Assembly (NCBI RefSeq): GCF_900109575.1
Contig: NZ_FOAF01000006.1
Location: 1 to 64,000 of the forward strand
Direction: 5' to 3'
From: Olivibacter domesticus
GTDB taxonomy: Bacteria > Bacteroidota > Bacteroidia > Sphingobacteriales > Sphingobacteriaceae
Length of the DNA: 64,000 nt
Shown here: positions 34,292-43,542 of the stretch, one piece after another
Position numbering within the stretch: position 1 is the stretch's first letter
How the letters are laid out: the number at the start of each line of letters is the position of its first letter
Translations under genes and position numbers: made by a program
The notes under the pieces: model-generated
Database searches by the model: none
What the model was told of the DNA's origin: nothing
The model's input: only the letters and a program-made list of their open reading frames with translations

Positions 34292-36554
34292 ATCGATGCC
34301 CTGGCAACAGTTTAAAGCTCCACCATTTATTCCCTTGCTTTAGTTCTAATTCAATCTTTTTATTCATAGTAAGGTCTTTCACCTTGACATTTTCATCGAT
34401 GATGCCCTTCACGCTCTTATTAATAGTAGATTTTCCCATACCATCAGGAAAGAAGAAATTATACGAAAATGCTTTTTCTGATATAGGATATATCTCTGCA
34501 TAAAATTCCTGTTTTTGGCTGCTTACTAAAATCCCCTTTCCACCTATAAATAGAGGCAACTTGTCGACAGGAAATGCGTAATCTTGCAATATACAAGGGC
34601 CACTAAAAACTGTCCCATTTTCATAATCTATCCATTTCCCTTCTGGCAGGTACACATCCCGTGAGGTCGCAGTGGCATAATCATTTCCGTACAGCGGTGT
34701 CGCCAATAAAGACTCGCCCAGCATCCAAGCATATTGTCGATGCTCCTTACCTGCCAAATAATAGGTGCTTGTATCAGTAGGAAAAGCAATCGGCAGTGGC
34801 GTCATGGCATACGGAAAACCTTCTTCAAAACTGCTAACTGCCGCACTATAAAGATAAGGCGCGTATTTAGTATGCCAGTCCGCTGCTTTCTTCACCGCAT
34901 TCCTGTAATGGCTATGTGTAATATTCCATGGTCCTAAACCCATAGCCATCACAGGGCTTATGGCAGCCAGCATGGCATTTCTCGCAAAATACAGTTCTTG
35001 ATCAGTCGTAAGTGGCAATGTCAAGTATTTACCCGCCACAATATCTAAGTAAACGGCGGGCACACCACTTGCTGCATAATTCAATCCGTTAATGACAGGA
35101 CGGTCTTGGTCATGACCGTATTGCGTATCCTCCAATCGCAAAATATGACCCGGAACAGCGTATGCTCCATTTCGAGCCATTATTAAATATTGTTTATCTA
35201 TCAAAGACCTATTAACTAAATCAACTTTTGCATCGTTATTTAGCTTCGCGCCGTCCAATAACATGAGGTCCTCCTTAAATCCTTTCACGCCCCATTTATC
35301 AACGCCTTTCACATACCAATCAACCGCTTGTCTATTCTCACTATTCAACAAAAACACGTTTCCCTGTGGAAAGACGACCTTATAAGTACCCGGCTCCCCT
35401 CTCACCCCCTTTACAAAATAGCTTGAATCCATTCCCTGCAACGTATAAAACCCATCGTTTGCCTGATAAAAGTTACCATTATATTGTTGAGGTGCTTTAA
35501 AATTAATACGCAACCCCAGCAATAAATCTATCTCCCGCTTAACGAAGAAATCTTTAAAGCCGCTCACATCAGGATATCTCGGAGATGGTAGACCATCCCT
35601 TCTTCCCTTCTGCGGCTCGTCATCCCATATACCAAAGCTAGTGGTACTGCCTTCATTTGGATTTCTTCTTTCTCCCTTCCAAAATCCCGAGCCTATCACC
35701 GCCCACTTTAATTTAAATCCGCGTTGCAGGTAATTATCAATATCCTCTTGCACCGAATGCTGAAAAGTATTCCATCCCAACGATCCAAATGCTTCATACC
35801 CTACTTCAAAAAATCGGTATTTCGGTTTCACGTCTTGGTATCCTTCCCGCACTTTCACCTGCTTATAACTGGCATAGATTACCTGAGGGCTCCCAAGAAA
35901 ATAGTAAATAGTAGCATCCTTTACACCTACTGCACCTAAGCGATTTTCTTTATCGTTGATCGCTACACGCTTTGTTCGTTTTTCAAAAAGGACCTGTGCA
36001 AAGTTATTTTTGGGAAAAATGGCAAAGTTGGATATAAAACGATGCCCGTTATCCCGATTACCAAAATCATTATCTGTAAAATGATGGATCGCGGTGTTAT
36101 CTCCGTAGCCCCCATGATCTCCCAAACCATAGGCAGGGCCAGTAGCAGCTGTACAAAAATCTATTACATACAAGTCATCATCGTCACGGCCGACAGATGG
36201 TATCAACTTTAAAGCAATATAATTTGTATCTAAAAATATACTCAATTGCGCTTTTACGCCCTCTTTATTTTCAACGCTTAACAGCAACAGATCTCTCCCT
36301 TGTTTTAATACAGCTGTAGCATTAGCAGTGAGGGGAGCACTTTCAGCTCCTTTTACAAAACGGATTCCTGCTTGTGCATGTGGCGATATTGCGGCTGTTT
36401 GCCCCTCATTTAATAAGGCGCCATAACGCAAACCTTGCGGCATGATAAAAAAAGTATACTTATCTCTTTTGATAAATAATGTATCCGGTAAATTTGCGGC
36501 CTTAACAGAGAAGCAAACGAAATAAAATAAAAACACAAGACCTTTACTTTTCAT
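34275..36554 (-). CDS. Glycoside hydrolase family 31-like enzyme
   Basis: Secreted or periplasmic protein of 759 aa with signal peptide (MKSKGLVFLFYFVCFSVKAA). An N-terminal galactose-mutarotase-like beta-sandwich (to about 230) is followed by a TIM barrel (GYEAFGSLGWNT, GLRINFKAPQQ, VKGFKEDLMLLDG with the candidate nucleophile Asp) and the C-terminal GH31 signature EHRQYAWMLGESLLATPLY, RDVYLPEGKWIDYENGTVFSGP. The barrel motifs are divergent from alpha-glucosidases, so it may act on another alpha-linked sugar. It overlaps the esterase gene by 11 bases, implying coupled translation. Confidence 0.82.
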   Translation of the reverse strand: MKSKGLVFLFYFVCFSVKAANLPDTLFIKRDKYTFFIMPQGLRYGALLNEGQTAAISPHAQAGIRFVKGAESAPLTANATAVLKQGRDLLLLSVENKEGVKAQLSIFLDTNYIALKLIPSVGRDDDDLYVIDFCTAATGPAYGLGDHGGYGDNTAIHHFTDNDFGNRDNGHRFISNFAIFPKNNFAQVLFEKRTKRVAINDKENRLGAVGVKDATIYYFLGSPQVIYASYKQVKVREGYQDVKPKYRFFEVGYEAFGSLGWNTFQHSVQEDIDNYLQRGFKLKWAVIGSGFWKGERRNPNEGSTTSFGIWDDEPQKGRRDGLPSPRYPDVSGFKDFFVKREIDLLLGLRINFKAPQQYNGNFYQANDGFYTLQGMDSSYFVKGVRGEPGTYKVVFPQGNVFLLNSENRQAVDWYVKGVDKWGVKGFKEDLMLLDGAKLNNDAKVDLVNRSLIDKQYLIMARNGAYAVPGHILRLEDTQYGHDQDRPVINGLNYAASGVPAVYLDIVAGKYLTLPLTTDQELYFARNAMLAAISPVMAMGLGPWNITHSHYRNAVKKAADWHTKYAPYLYSAAVSSFEEGFPYAMTPLPIAFPTDTSTYYLAGKEHRQYAWMLGESLLATPLYGNDYATATSRDVYLPEGKWIDYENGTVFSGPCILQDYAFPVDKLPLFIGGKGILVSSQKQEFYAEIYPISEKAFSYNFFFPDGMGKSTINKSVKGIIDENVKVKDLTMNKKIELELKQGNKWWSFKLLPGHRYEIYK

Positions 36555-38631
36555 GTAAAATATGCCCCTTTACTAAAATTTTCCCTATGTAGATTTCTGA
36601 ATGCGCATATTTTTCGGGATGTTCTGTAATATCCTTTAATTGCTTTGTTCCCAAAATCTCTCTCTTATCGGGTATCGTTTTATCTATGCTAAACGTCACC
36701 TCATGTTTTCCAGGATTGACCTGCAGCACAAAATATTGCCCTCGGTAACGATTGTTGCAATTACTATTAAACCGGTTAATTCCAGTAAGCCCTTCATTGA
36801 CTACCTTATAACGAACCCCTTCATCAACGAGCATTTGCACCTCCCTGCCATCCAATAACACCTTCAGCTGTCCAACTTCCGGTCCTCCAATATCAAACAA
36901 CCCAATAGCATCTCCTTCAAAGCGGATCGTGCAGCTCGCTCCAAGGGTTTCTGCAGCCATAACGGTCGGAAACCATGTCGCAAATTGCTGCAGTCGCCCA
37001 CTGGTAGGTATTTCTTTCCAATCGTTCGAAAATATTGCACCTTCTTTTGGATTAACCCATTGCGCTTCCTCCCAATTATCGGGATACATTGCAGTTGGCA
37101 AATCATGTATCGTCGCCTCTTCCGGCACAAAAAGATCATAAGCAGCACTGAACATTCTTGCTATCGCAGCAGCATACAGGTTTCCTCCCTCCTTTAAGGG
37201 ATGCACCCCATCCGCTGTAAAAATCGGTTTGCCAGATTTAACCTCTGGGTCTCCCTTGGCCACCAGTTTTTCTTGCTGCACCATCCAAGCCGGGTATAAA
37301 GCCATGTGCACAGAAGGCAATTGATAATAATCTGCTAACTGTTCTATCGCAACAATATGAGGTAATATTGATCCTTCTTGGTAAGCATTCAATTGATTCA
37401 CCGTTGCCACATATACCAAACAAACATCCGTATGGACATCCGTCTTTTTTACCTGCCGGATAATCCCCTCTATACCTTGTGGAAAACCACCATTCGCAGC
37501 AAATTCTATAAAGACTAGATCCGGCTGTTTAGACAGCAATTGATCAGCCACCCGGCAGGCACCTAGGTCAGCATCCGTGCCCGGAATACCTGCTGCTAGT
37601 TCAATGATTTCGTTGTTGGGCAATAATTCACTAAGAAGTTTTGTGGTTTGTTTACGATATCCATAGTTTGCTTCTGTAATGCTCCCACCAATATAAGCTA
37701 CACGGACCTTTTTACTTCGGTTGGTTTTTTTAAAAAAATCCGGCAGCCCACTTCGAAGTTTAAACTCGTCAATTCCTGCTATGTGTAGCACCGAGGACTT
37801 ACTTAATCGCTGTTCACGTATCCGAAGGGTATTAACTATCTTAACCGCGAGCGAATCCCCCACCTTATCCAAGCCACCTTGATTGTAATGGATTTCATCC
37901 ATCATGAAACCACTATTTATAAAAAGATTAGTCCCCTCAAAAGCAATATGCACCGCATCCATTTGTTTGGCTATATTTCCCTGACTGGCCCTTACTAGAT
38001 CAAAACCCATCGTTGGGTGATCTTTATAATAACCTGTTTTAACTATAAAAATTGGAGTATTAGCATGTAAAGCAGTTCTAAAGCGCTCTATCAGCTCTTT
38101 AAAACACTGTTCGTAGGCCAATTGACTTAACTGTTTTTTATTAATAGCATTGGCATCCCGTTCGCCCTGCAGCCAAATAATACCACTTAACGGCAATCCG
38201 GTCTTTTTCATGGCAGCCGAAACCTTACGCAAAGCATTCTTAAATAGTTTCCCAGAAGACGCCCATGTTCCATAGCTATCCAGTTCTGCCTTTTCGTTGC
38301 AGGAACTTCCCCCTCTAGCAGCCGGCACTAATATAATGGTGTCGCCGGTGAGCTGATGAAAAGTACGAGAAAAAGCAGGCCAAGCACTTCCCGATGTGGC
38401 CGACTCAAAGTCCAATTCATTGGCACCCACGGGATCGATCAATGGCCTCAGGGAGTCTTCTTGATAGACATATTCATAGGCTGTTCCAGGCATTAGAGCA
38501 GGCGACAATGAGGCGTCACCCTTCCCCACGGCGTTACTCTGTCCAGCTACTAAAAACAAATATTTAGCCGCTTGCACTTTCCATACCGAACAGCTTAACA
38601 ATAAAAAAATACAGCTAACCTTCAATCCCAT
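36544..38631 (-). CDS. Two-domain carbohydrate esterase (SASA domain plus SGNH domain)
   Basis: Secreted 695-aa protein; signal peptide ends near VQA-AKY. The N-terminal domain (22-270) is of the sialate O-acetylesterase/SASA type: LFLVAGQSNAVGKGD with the Ser nucleophile, VPAARGGSSC, IIWLQGERDAN and MDEIHYNQGG with Asp-His. The second domain (about 285-500) is SGNH: VAYIGGSITEANYGYRKQT, IELAAGIPGTDADLG, VFIEFAANGG and ADGVHPLKEGG. A C-terminal beta-rich piece (500-695) resembles CBM-like domains joined to SGNH esterases. Both triads look complete, so it may remove two kinds of acyl groups from one glycan. Confidence 0.85.
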   Translation of the reverse strand: MGLKVSCIFLLLSCSVWKVQAAKYLFLVAGQSNAVGKGDASLSPALMPGTAYEYVYQEDSLRPLIDPVGANELDFESATSGSAWPAFSRTFHQLTGDTIILVPAARGGSSCNEKAELDSYGTWASSGKLFKNALRKVSAAMKKTGLPLSGIIWLQGERDANAINKKQLSQLAYEQCFKELIERFRTALHANTPIFIVKTGYYKDHPTMGFDLVRASQGNIAKQMDAVHIAFEGTNLFINSGFMMDEIHYNQGGLDKVGDSLAVKIVNTLRIREQRLSKSSVLHIAGIDEFKLRSGLPDFFKKTNRSKKVRVAYIGGSITEANYGYRKQTTKLLSELLPNNEIIELAAGIPGTDADLGACRVADQLLSKQPDLVFIEFAANGGFPQGIEGIIRQVKKTDVHTDVCLVYVATVNQLNAYQEGSILPHIVAIEQLADYYQLPSVHMALYPAWMVQQEKLVAKGDPEVKSGKPIFTADGVHPLKEGGNLYAAAIARMFSAAYDLFVPEEATIHDLPTAMYPDNWEEAQWVNPKEGAIFSNDWKEIPTSGRLQQFATWFPTVMAAETLGASCTIRFEGDAIGLFDIGGPEVGQLKVLLDGREVQMLVDEGVRYKVVNEGLTGINRFNSNCNNRYRGQYFVLQVNPGKHEVTFSIDKTIPDKREILGTKQLKDITEHPEKYAHSEIYIGKILVKGHILHEK

Positions 38632-38637
38632 ATTAAA

Positions 38638-40917
38638 TTAATTAATAGTGATAGATGCTTCTTTAGTAAAATGACCTAAACCATAAGAAAAGGTAAGTAC
38701 ATCGCCTTTTATCAACTTAAAAGGCAGTTCTTCTACGTTCAACACTTTCTTAAAATACAAAGCGTCTACGCCTTCCTCTTCCAGCACCACTACCGTATCA
38801 TCTTTACCATTTTTAGCTACACGTATTTTAGCCTGCTCTTGCACCAAAGGATTTAAGTTCAGCGGTGCAGCCAGTTGTAGCGTTATTTCTTTATTCTTTA
38901 AGTTACCTATGACACTCAAGGCCGTTAAATCATAATTTCTATAAGCAATTCCTTCCATCCAGGCAGTATTAAAAGTAACCCAGCCTTCCGTATGACCGGG
39001 ATCGCCTCCATATGGATCATATTGGTACACATCCTCCTTTGGCGAGCCATCTAACACACCTCTAACCGTTTGCAGCATACCCGCTCCACCTTCCAATTCC
39101 TGGAACCAGCCAATGTCGGCCCCTTCAAAATCGACACAGGCATCATAGCTGTAATGCCTGCCGGTAGGATTTCTACCAAATACATTGTCAATATGGCCTA
39201 CCGCCAATTGCTCCAACTTGTCCTTCAACTTTTTATCACTCAGTACTTGCTTCGCAGCCAAGACAGCTGCCGGAAACCCCGCAATATTACCAGGTTCATT
39301 AAAGCTACCATTTGGATTAAACGTTGGATCACTCGCTGGTTTAATGTCAGGTATTACCCATTTATCCTCTTTATACTTCCTAAAATCCCACATATTATCC
39401 GAGCGTTTTACAGCCACTTCCGCCCAAGACCTTATTTTCTCCAGCAGCTTTTTCGGCGCTTTATCGGGATAATGCTTAAAAAAGTAGCTCAGCGATTGCA
39501 TTGTTACATATTCATTCATTCGCTGCCCCTTTGTTGTTGCCGGATCGTTCCAATCAAGGTTATCAATAATCCACACCGTTTGCTTAAGCGCTGCATTCCA
39601 ATAGCGCTCAGCATCCTTTCGCCCTTCTCGTTTTGCCACTTCATATAGCATCAGATTTGGTACAATGGAGTGACCTGGCGGGAATTGTCCCTTCCCTGTC
39701 CCCATAATGGTATAGATTTGAAATAGATCAGCACTGTGTTCAATATCGTGCCAGCGCCACCTACTATTATCTGTATTGCCCCATATTGAAAACAGGTAAT
39801 CCTTTGCCTCCTCATACACTTCTTTGGGTATATACTCACTCAGATAAGGGTACGCATATAAAAAATAAGCCAATTGTTCTTTCAATAAAGTATGATTCAC
39901 CTTTCCTCTTAAATAGATATCTACCGCGTAATAGATTAAGCGAACAATCTCCGGTGTATTTTCAGGAAGCTCTTTTCTCAATCCGATATACTGACCCTCA
40001 ATCGGCATTTGTTCTACTGTAAAAGCGTCCGGATTAGAGAAGTATAGGTTTATTAAGGCTTGTAATTCAAATGAAAATTGATGACTGTCGCGCCAGGCAA
40101 CTCCCAAGAAGGGGCAACCGGCATTTTCCACGGTAGGCACAAAGCTATTGGTATTCCCATACCAACATCTATCATCGATCATAAATTGCATCGCAGGTTT
40201 GTAAGAAACCCGTTCGATCAGATAGGGCGCTATCTTAAAAGGAAAAGATTTACCGGCATCTTTTCCTTTAACAATTACCTGATAGGCTAAAGAACCGGTG
40301 GGATTGAATGCACTAAAGTCGCCTATTTTATCTTTTATCGTCCCTTCAAACAAGGTTTTATTCTCCCCTGCTTTCACGACCAGAAACGGGGTACCATCTG
40401 CCGCAAGCGGCGCTGTAAACCTTTTTACAGCACCCGTATTGTAACCGCTTTGATTCACCATTACCGGTTGGGGTTCATACGCAAAGACTTCCAGCTCACC
40501 CATCAATGTTTTATCCTTCGGTTTATATTCAACAACTAATTTATGCGCCTCAATCGGCTTAAAAGTTATCAGTTTTTTCGCCGGCAATACATCGGCAAAA
40601 ACTTCCTTCTTCTCACCAGCCGAGCTAATGGCATAGATCCGAAGCGTGTCTGTTCCACGAAAACCTCTTAGCAACACACGATCAATATAGAAGGCCCCCA
40701 ACAAGTCTACAACTATTTCATTCATGGGAGCCGTTGGGTAAGCGTAAAACAACGTAGCATCGTCCCCATCAACAAAATGTTTCCCAGGGTTATCAGAAAT
40801 TTTCGGCTCAATAGAAACGGGCTTTCCTTTAGCAAGATTAAGCATTTGAGCTGCAAGCTTATTGTAAAACAATAAGCCTGTAAATAAACAACATATTATT
40901 AACTTTCGATTTATCAT
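38638..40917 (-). CDS. Glycoside hydrolase, GH9-like
   Basis: Secreted protein of 759 aa; signal peptide MINRKLIICCLFTGLLFYNKLAAQ. Residues about 28-150 form a discoidin-like module (AKGKPVSIEPKISDN). A cellulase-type Ig domain follows (VMVNQSGYNTGAVKRFTAPL, DFSAFNPTGSLAYQVIV). The rest is an alpha/alpha barrel (about 240-650) with GFPAAVLAAKQVL and IDNVFGRNPTGRHYSYD, which matches the GH9 NPxGRSY region. The usual GH9 catalytic DxxD segment is not obvious, so activity and substrate are uncertain. Spacing to the neighbours is 5-6 bases on both sides. Confidence 0.7.
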   Translation of the reverse strand: MINRKLIICCLFTGLLFYNKLAAQMLNLAKGKPVSIEPKISDNPGKHFVDGDDATLFYAYPTAPMNEIVVDLLGAFYIDRVLLRGFRGTDTLRIYAISSAGEKKEVFADVLPAKKLITFKPIEAHKLVVEYKPKDKTLMGELEVFAYEPQPVMVNQSGYNTGAVKRFTAPLAADGTPFLVVKAGENKTLFEGTIKDKIGDFSAFNPTGSLAYQVIVKGKDAGKSFPFKIAPYLIERVSYKPAMQFMIDDRCWYGNTNSFVPTVENAGCPFLGVAWRDSHQFSFELQALINLYFSNPDAFTVEQMPIEGQYIGLRKELPENTPEIVRLIYYAVDIYLRGKVNHTLLKEQLAYFLYAYPYLSEYIPKEVYEEAKDYLFSIWGNTDNSRWRWHDIEHSADLFQIYTIMGTGKGQFPPGHSIVPNLMLYEVAKREGRKDAERYWNAALKQTVWIIDNLDWNDPATTKGQRMNEYVTMQSLSYFFKHYPDKAPKKLLEKIRSWAEVAVKRSDNMWDFRKYKEDKWVIPDIKPASDPTFNPNGSFNEPGNIAGFPAAVLAAKQVLSDKKLKDKLEQLAVGHIDNVFGRNPTGRHYSYDACVDFEGADIGWFQELEGGAGMLQTVRGVLDGSPKEDVYQYDPYGGDPGHTEGWVTFNTAWMEGIAYRNYDLTALSVIGNLKNKEITLQLAAPLNLNPLVQEQAKIRVAKNGKDDTVVVLEEEGVDALYFKKVLNVEELPFKLIKGDVLTFSYGLGHFTKEASITIN

Positions 40918-40922
40918 TGTCT

Positions 40923-43523
40923 TTATCGATCAAATTTTATCACCCTTAAACCCGCGGCCGGAATGCGCATGGTTATGTTATTATTAGTCTGGATGCGTAT
41001 CGGCACTATCATCCCCTTTTGGTCCAGCAAAACTGGTTTTCCTTTCGACGCTTCTTGCTTAAATTCCTTCGAAAGGTCAATAGCTACCTCTATGTTTTGG
41101 TCAACCACACTGTTATTCATCAGCACAACATAGTAGGTGTTTTTGGTTAAACCTTTGGCACAGAAATAGTCGATCTTTTCATTATCTATCTGAACAGTAT
41201 TTTTAGGAAGGTGAAGCGCTACCTCTTCATTAAACAACTTGCCCGGTGCAAAGCCATAAGGCTGGTGCGGACCAACTTTAGGGGTGAGGAATCCTCTGGG
41301 AAAACTAATCAAATTAGTTGTTCTTAAGGAAGCCTCCGAGAGGAGATAATCCATAATCCACCCTATTTGCCACCAGGCATGATGCGGAAATGGCCCTGGC
41401 CCCGCATTCATGGTACTCCAATAATAAGATGCCACATGGCTAGCCGGATCAACAAATGCATCTCTTCCCCAAGCGGCAGCACGCGCCATATCAATAAAAA
41501 TAGCATCTTTTGTAAGCTCAAACATCCGAACAAACATGCCCGCGTGGCTGGCGAGCAGAATCGGCCCAGAAACATTGGCCGAACCAAAAATCCCACCATG
41601 CTCAAAACTTAAACCAACCTGACTAATCTGCCAATCCTTCCATTGCACGTCCTTAACGCGCTTATCTGCCGTAGAAGGGATTGGATGCGTGTAAATAGAA
41701 GTTGTATACAATCGGGCTGTTTCAATGGCGGCTGAGAGGTATACCTCCTTTTTAGTGAGATCATACAAATCCAGCAATGCCTGCGCCGTCTGACCAGTTG
41801 CAAAATCCGGGGCAAAACGAACGTCGCCACAAACACCTAAAAAAGAACCTTTGTTAACAGCTTCATCTATTAACCAAGCGGCACCTTTTTCAGCTCCCGC
41901 CAAGTATTTTTTGTCGCCCAACAAACGATAGGCCACCAGCAACCCATAAAAAGTGGGGCGTCGATCCATCAATTCCTTAAACACCGGATGCGTAGTCTTC
42001 CGATCATAAGCAACTTCCCATTGTCCATTCGTCTTTTGCCACGCCAACAATTTATCCCCCCCTATCCGCAAACGTTTCAAAAGTTCCAAATCCTGTGGTT
42101 GATATAACAATATATTCCCGAGATCAATCATTGTATAATAGGTCAGTGCGATAGGTTCTACATAATTCCCCCATTCTTCCGTGAAACGCTTTCCCTTCCA
42201 TAGATAGTACTGACCGATTGCAGCACCCTGAAAAAAACCCGTATCCTGCTGCTGTTGTACCAATTTGAAGTTGCGGGCATCAGGCAGTCTCTCTTTTTGA
42301 AGTACCGTATCACCACTTAGCCTTGCAGCCATCCACATGGCACCGTAGTCTGAATTTTTAACAGCATCATGATCCGAACCGGCAATAGGTCCCAAATACG
42401 CTTGTGCGCCAATTTTTAATCCCTTATAATCATAAGTATTCCAAAGAGATGTGGAATCATCTTTTAGATAGTTCACCATGGCATTGATGCGGTGGGTGAG
42501 TGATTCATGGGTGTTTTTTAATTTCAGAAAATCGTTGAATTTATAGATATCATACACCACATGCTTATAGAGGTCAAACCAGCTATTGGTATTTAATGTA
42601 TATCTAAATCGAAAAATCCGCTGTTCGCCCGCATGCATATAGGAGCTATCCTCGCCTAACACAGGGTGATATAAAGTAGGCGAAAGTTGGCCAGCGCGGT
42701 TCATTAAAGATAAACCTAACTTCCATTTACGTTGGGTTATGGCGTCTGTTTCCCAGGGATCCCTTCCTGTTCCCGGTTCTGGGGTTACCGCCAGACTCAG
42801 TCCATTCAGCTGCTGCACGAGCGGTGCTAAAGTGCTCGCTACCCGTTCACGTACCACAACGGGCTTATCCGGTATCCCCTGTCCATAACCATATGCTAAT
42901 GTCAAATTTGGTTCCAATTTCTTTCCCTGAAAGTAACCAGGAAGAATCGCCCATTTCAAATTGCTCTCTTCGGTTGGATATAGCGTCGGGCTGGCTATTG
43001 CGTAATATCCATCTTCTTTTGCCGTGATGCGTATCTCTACCAGTAAATCGCTTGCATGATGATTGTCTAGTTGCCAGCGTGATTCCATCGAAAGTACACC
43101 CATATCCTGTTTAAAGTGCAGTTCCCCATCACTTGAATCAACTTCCCTAGGAAAAAAAGAAAGAGCCTTACCTGCCGTATTCAATGGAACAGGTTGGAGC
43201 GCCTCTTTCCACATCTTCAAATTATGCGGATAGGCGCTAAATAGATCAAGCTGATAGGCTTGCTCATTCGTATTACTTGTGTCTGGTATATCTTTGCTGA
43301 ATAATATCGTGTATTCACCCAGCGGATTAACAACCGAATTGGCGTGCTGCCCATCTTTTAAAACGAGCTGATTCAAACGATAACCTTGCGGTGTTTTTGT
43401 CCACTGCAGCTTAAGATGGTCATTCTCCAAATCTACATTTGATTGAGCAAAGCCCGTCAAACTTATAAAAACCAAAACAATAGAAATAAATAGGCAATAA
43501 CGCATGAGAACATCCTTTTTCAT
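40923..43523 (-). CDS. Unknown secreted PUL protein with alpha/alpha-barrel features
   Basis: I do not recognise the family. The chosen ATG at 43523 (MKKDVLMRYCLFISIVL) gives 866 aa with a clear signal peptide ending near TGFA-QSN; a longer frame from 43583 would overlap susD. Residues 30-290 look like an N-terminal beta-sandwich. Residues 300-720 are rich in helix-pair motifs seen in (alpha/alpha)6 barrels (KNSDYGAMWMAARLSGD, RRPTFYGLLVAYRLLGDKKYL, ATGQTAQALLDLYDLTKKEVYL, GPFPHHAWWQIGWIMDYLL). A C-terminal beta domain follows. This layout is shared by several lyases and glycosidases (GH88/105, PL families). It sits directly behind susD, the usual place for a key enzyme or surface protein. 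Confidence 0.7.
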   Translation of the reverse strand: MKKDVLMRYCLFISIVLVFISLTGFAQSNVDLENDHLKLQWTKTPQGYRLNQLVLKDGQHANSVVNPLGEYTILFSKDIPDTSNTNEQAYQLDLFSAYPHNLKMWKEALQPVPLNTAGKALSFFPREVDSSDGELHFKQDMGVLSMESRWQLDNHHASDLLVEIRITAKEDGYYAIASPTLYPTEESNLKWAILPGYFQGKKLEPNLTLAYGYGQGIPDKPVVVRERVASTLAPLVQQLNGLSLAVTPEPGTGRDPWETDAITQRKWKLGLSLMNRAGQLSPTLYHPVLGEDSSYMHAGEQRIFRFRYTLNTNSWFDLYKHVVYDIYKFNDFLKLKNTHESLTHRINAMVNYLKDDSTSLWNTYDYKGLKIGAQAYLGPIAGSDHDAVKNSDYGAMWMAARLSGDTVLQKERLPDARNFKLVQQQQDTGFFQGAAIGQYYLWKGKRFTEEWGNYVEPIALTYYTMIDLGNILLYQPQDLELLKRLRIGGDKLLAWQKTNGQWEVAYDRKTTHPVFKELMDRRPTFYGLLVAYRLLGDKKYLAGAEKGAAWLIDEAVNKGSFLGVCGDVRFAPDFATGQTAQALLDLYDLTKKEVYLSAAIETARLYTTSIYTHPIPSTADKRVKDVQWKDWQISQVGLSFEHGGIFGSANVSGPILLASHAGMFVRMFELTKDAIFIDMARAAAWGRDAFVDPASHVASYYWSTMNAGPGPFPHHAWWQIGWIMDYLLSEASLRTTNLISFPRGFLTPKVGPHQPYGFAPGKLFNEEVALHLPKNTVQIDNEKIDYFCAKGLTKNTYYVVLMNNSVVDQNIEVAIDLSKEFKQEASKGKPVLLDQKGMIVPIRIQTNNNITMRIPAAGLRVIKFDR

Positions 43524-43542
43524 AACAATTTTGACATGACCA

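Noticed and set aside
39070-39648. A 192-codon plus-strand frame opposite the GH9-like gene
   Set aside because: It lies fully antisense to a well-supported gene, is basic and Arg/Ile-rich with no domain, and is a shadow of codon bias in the real frame.
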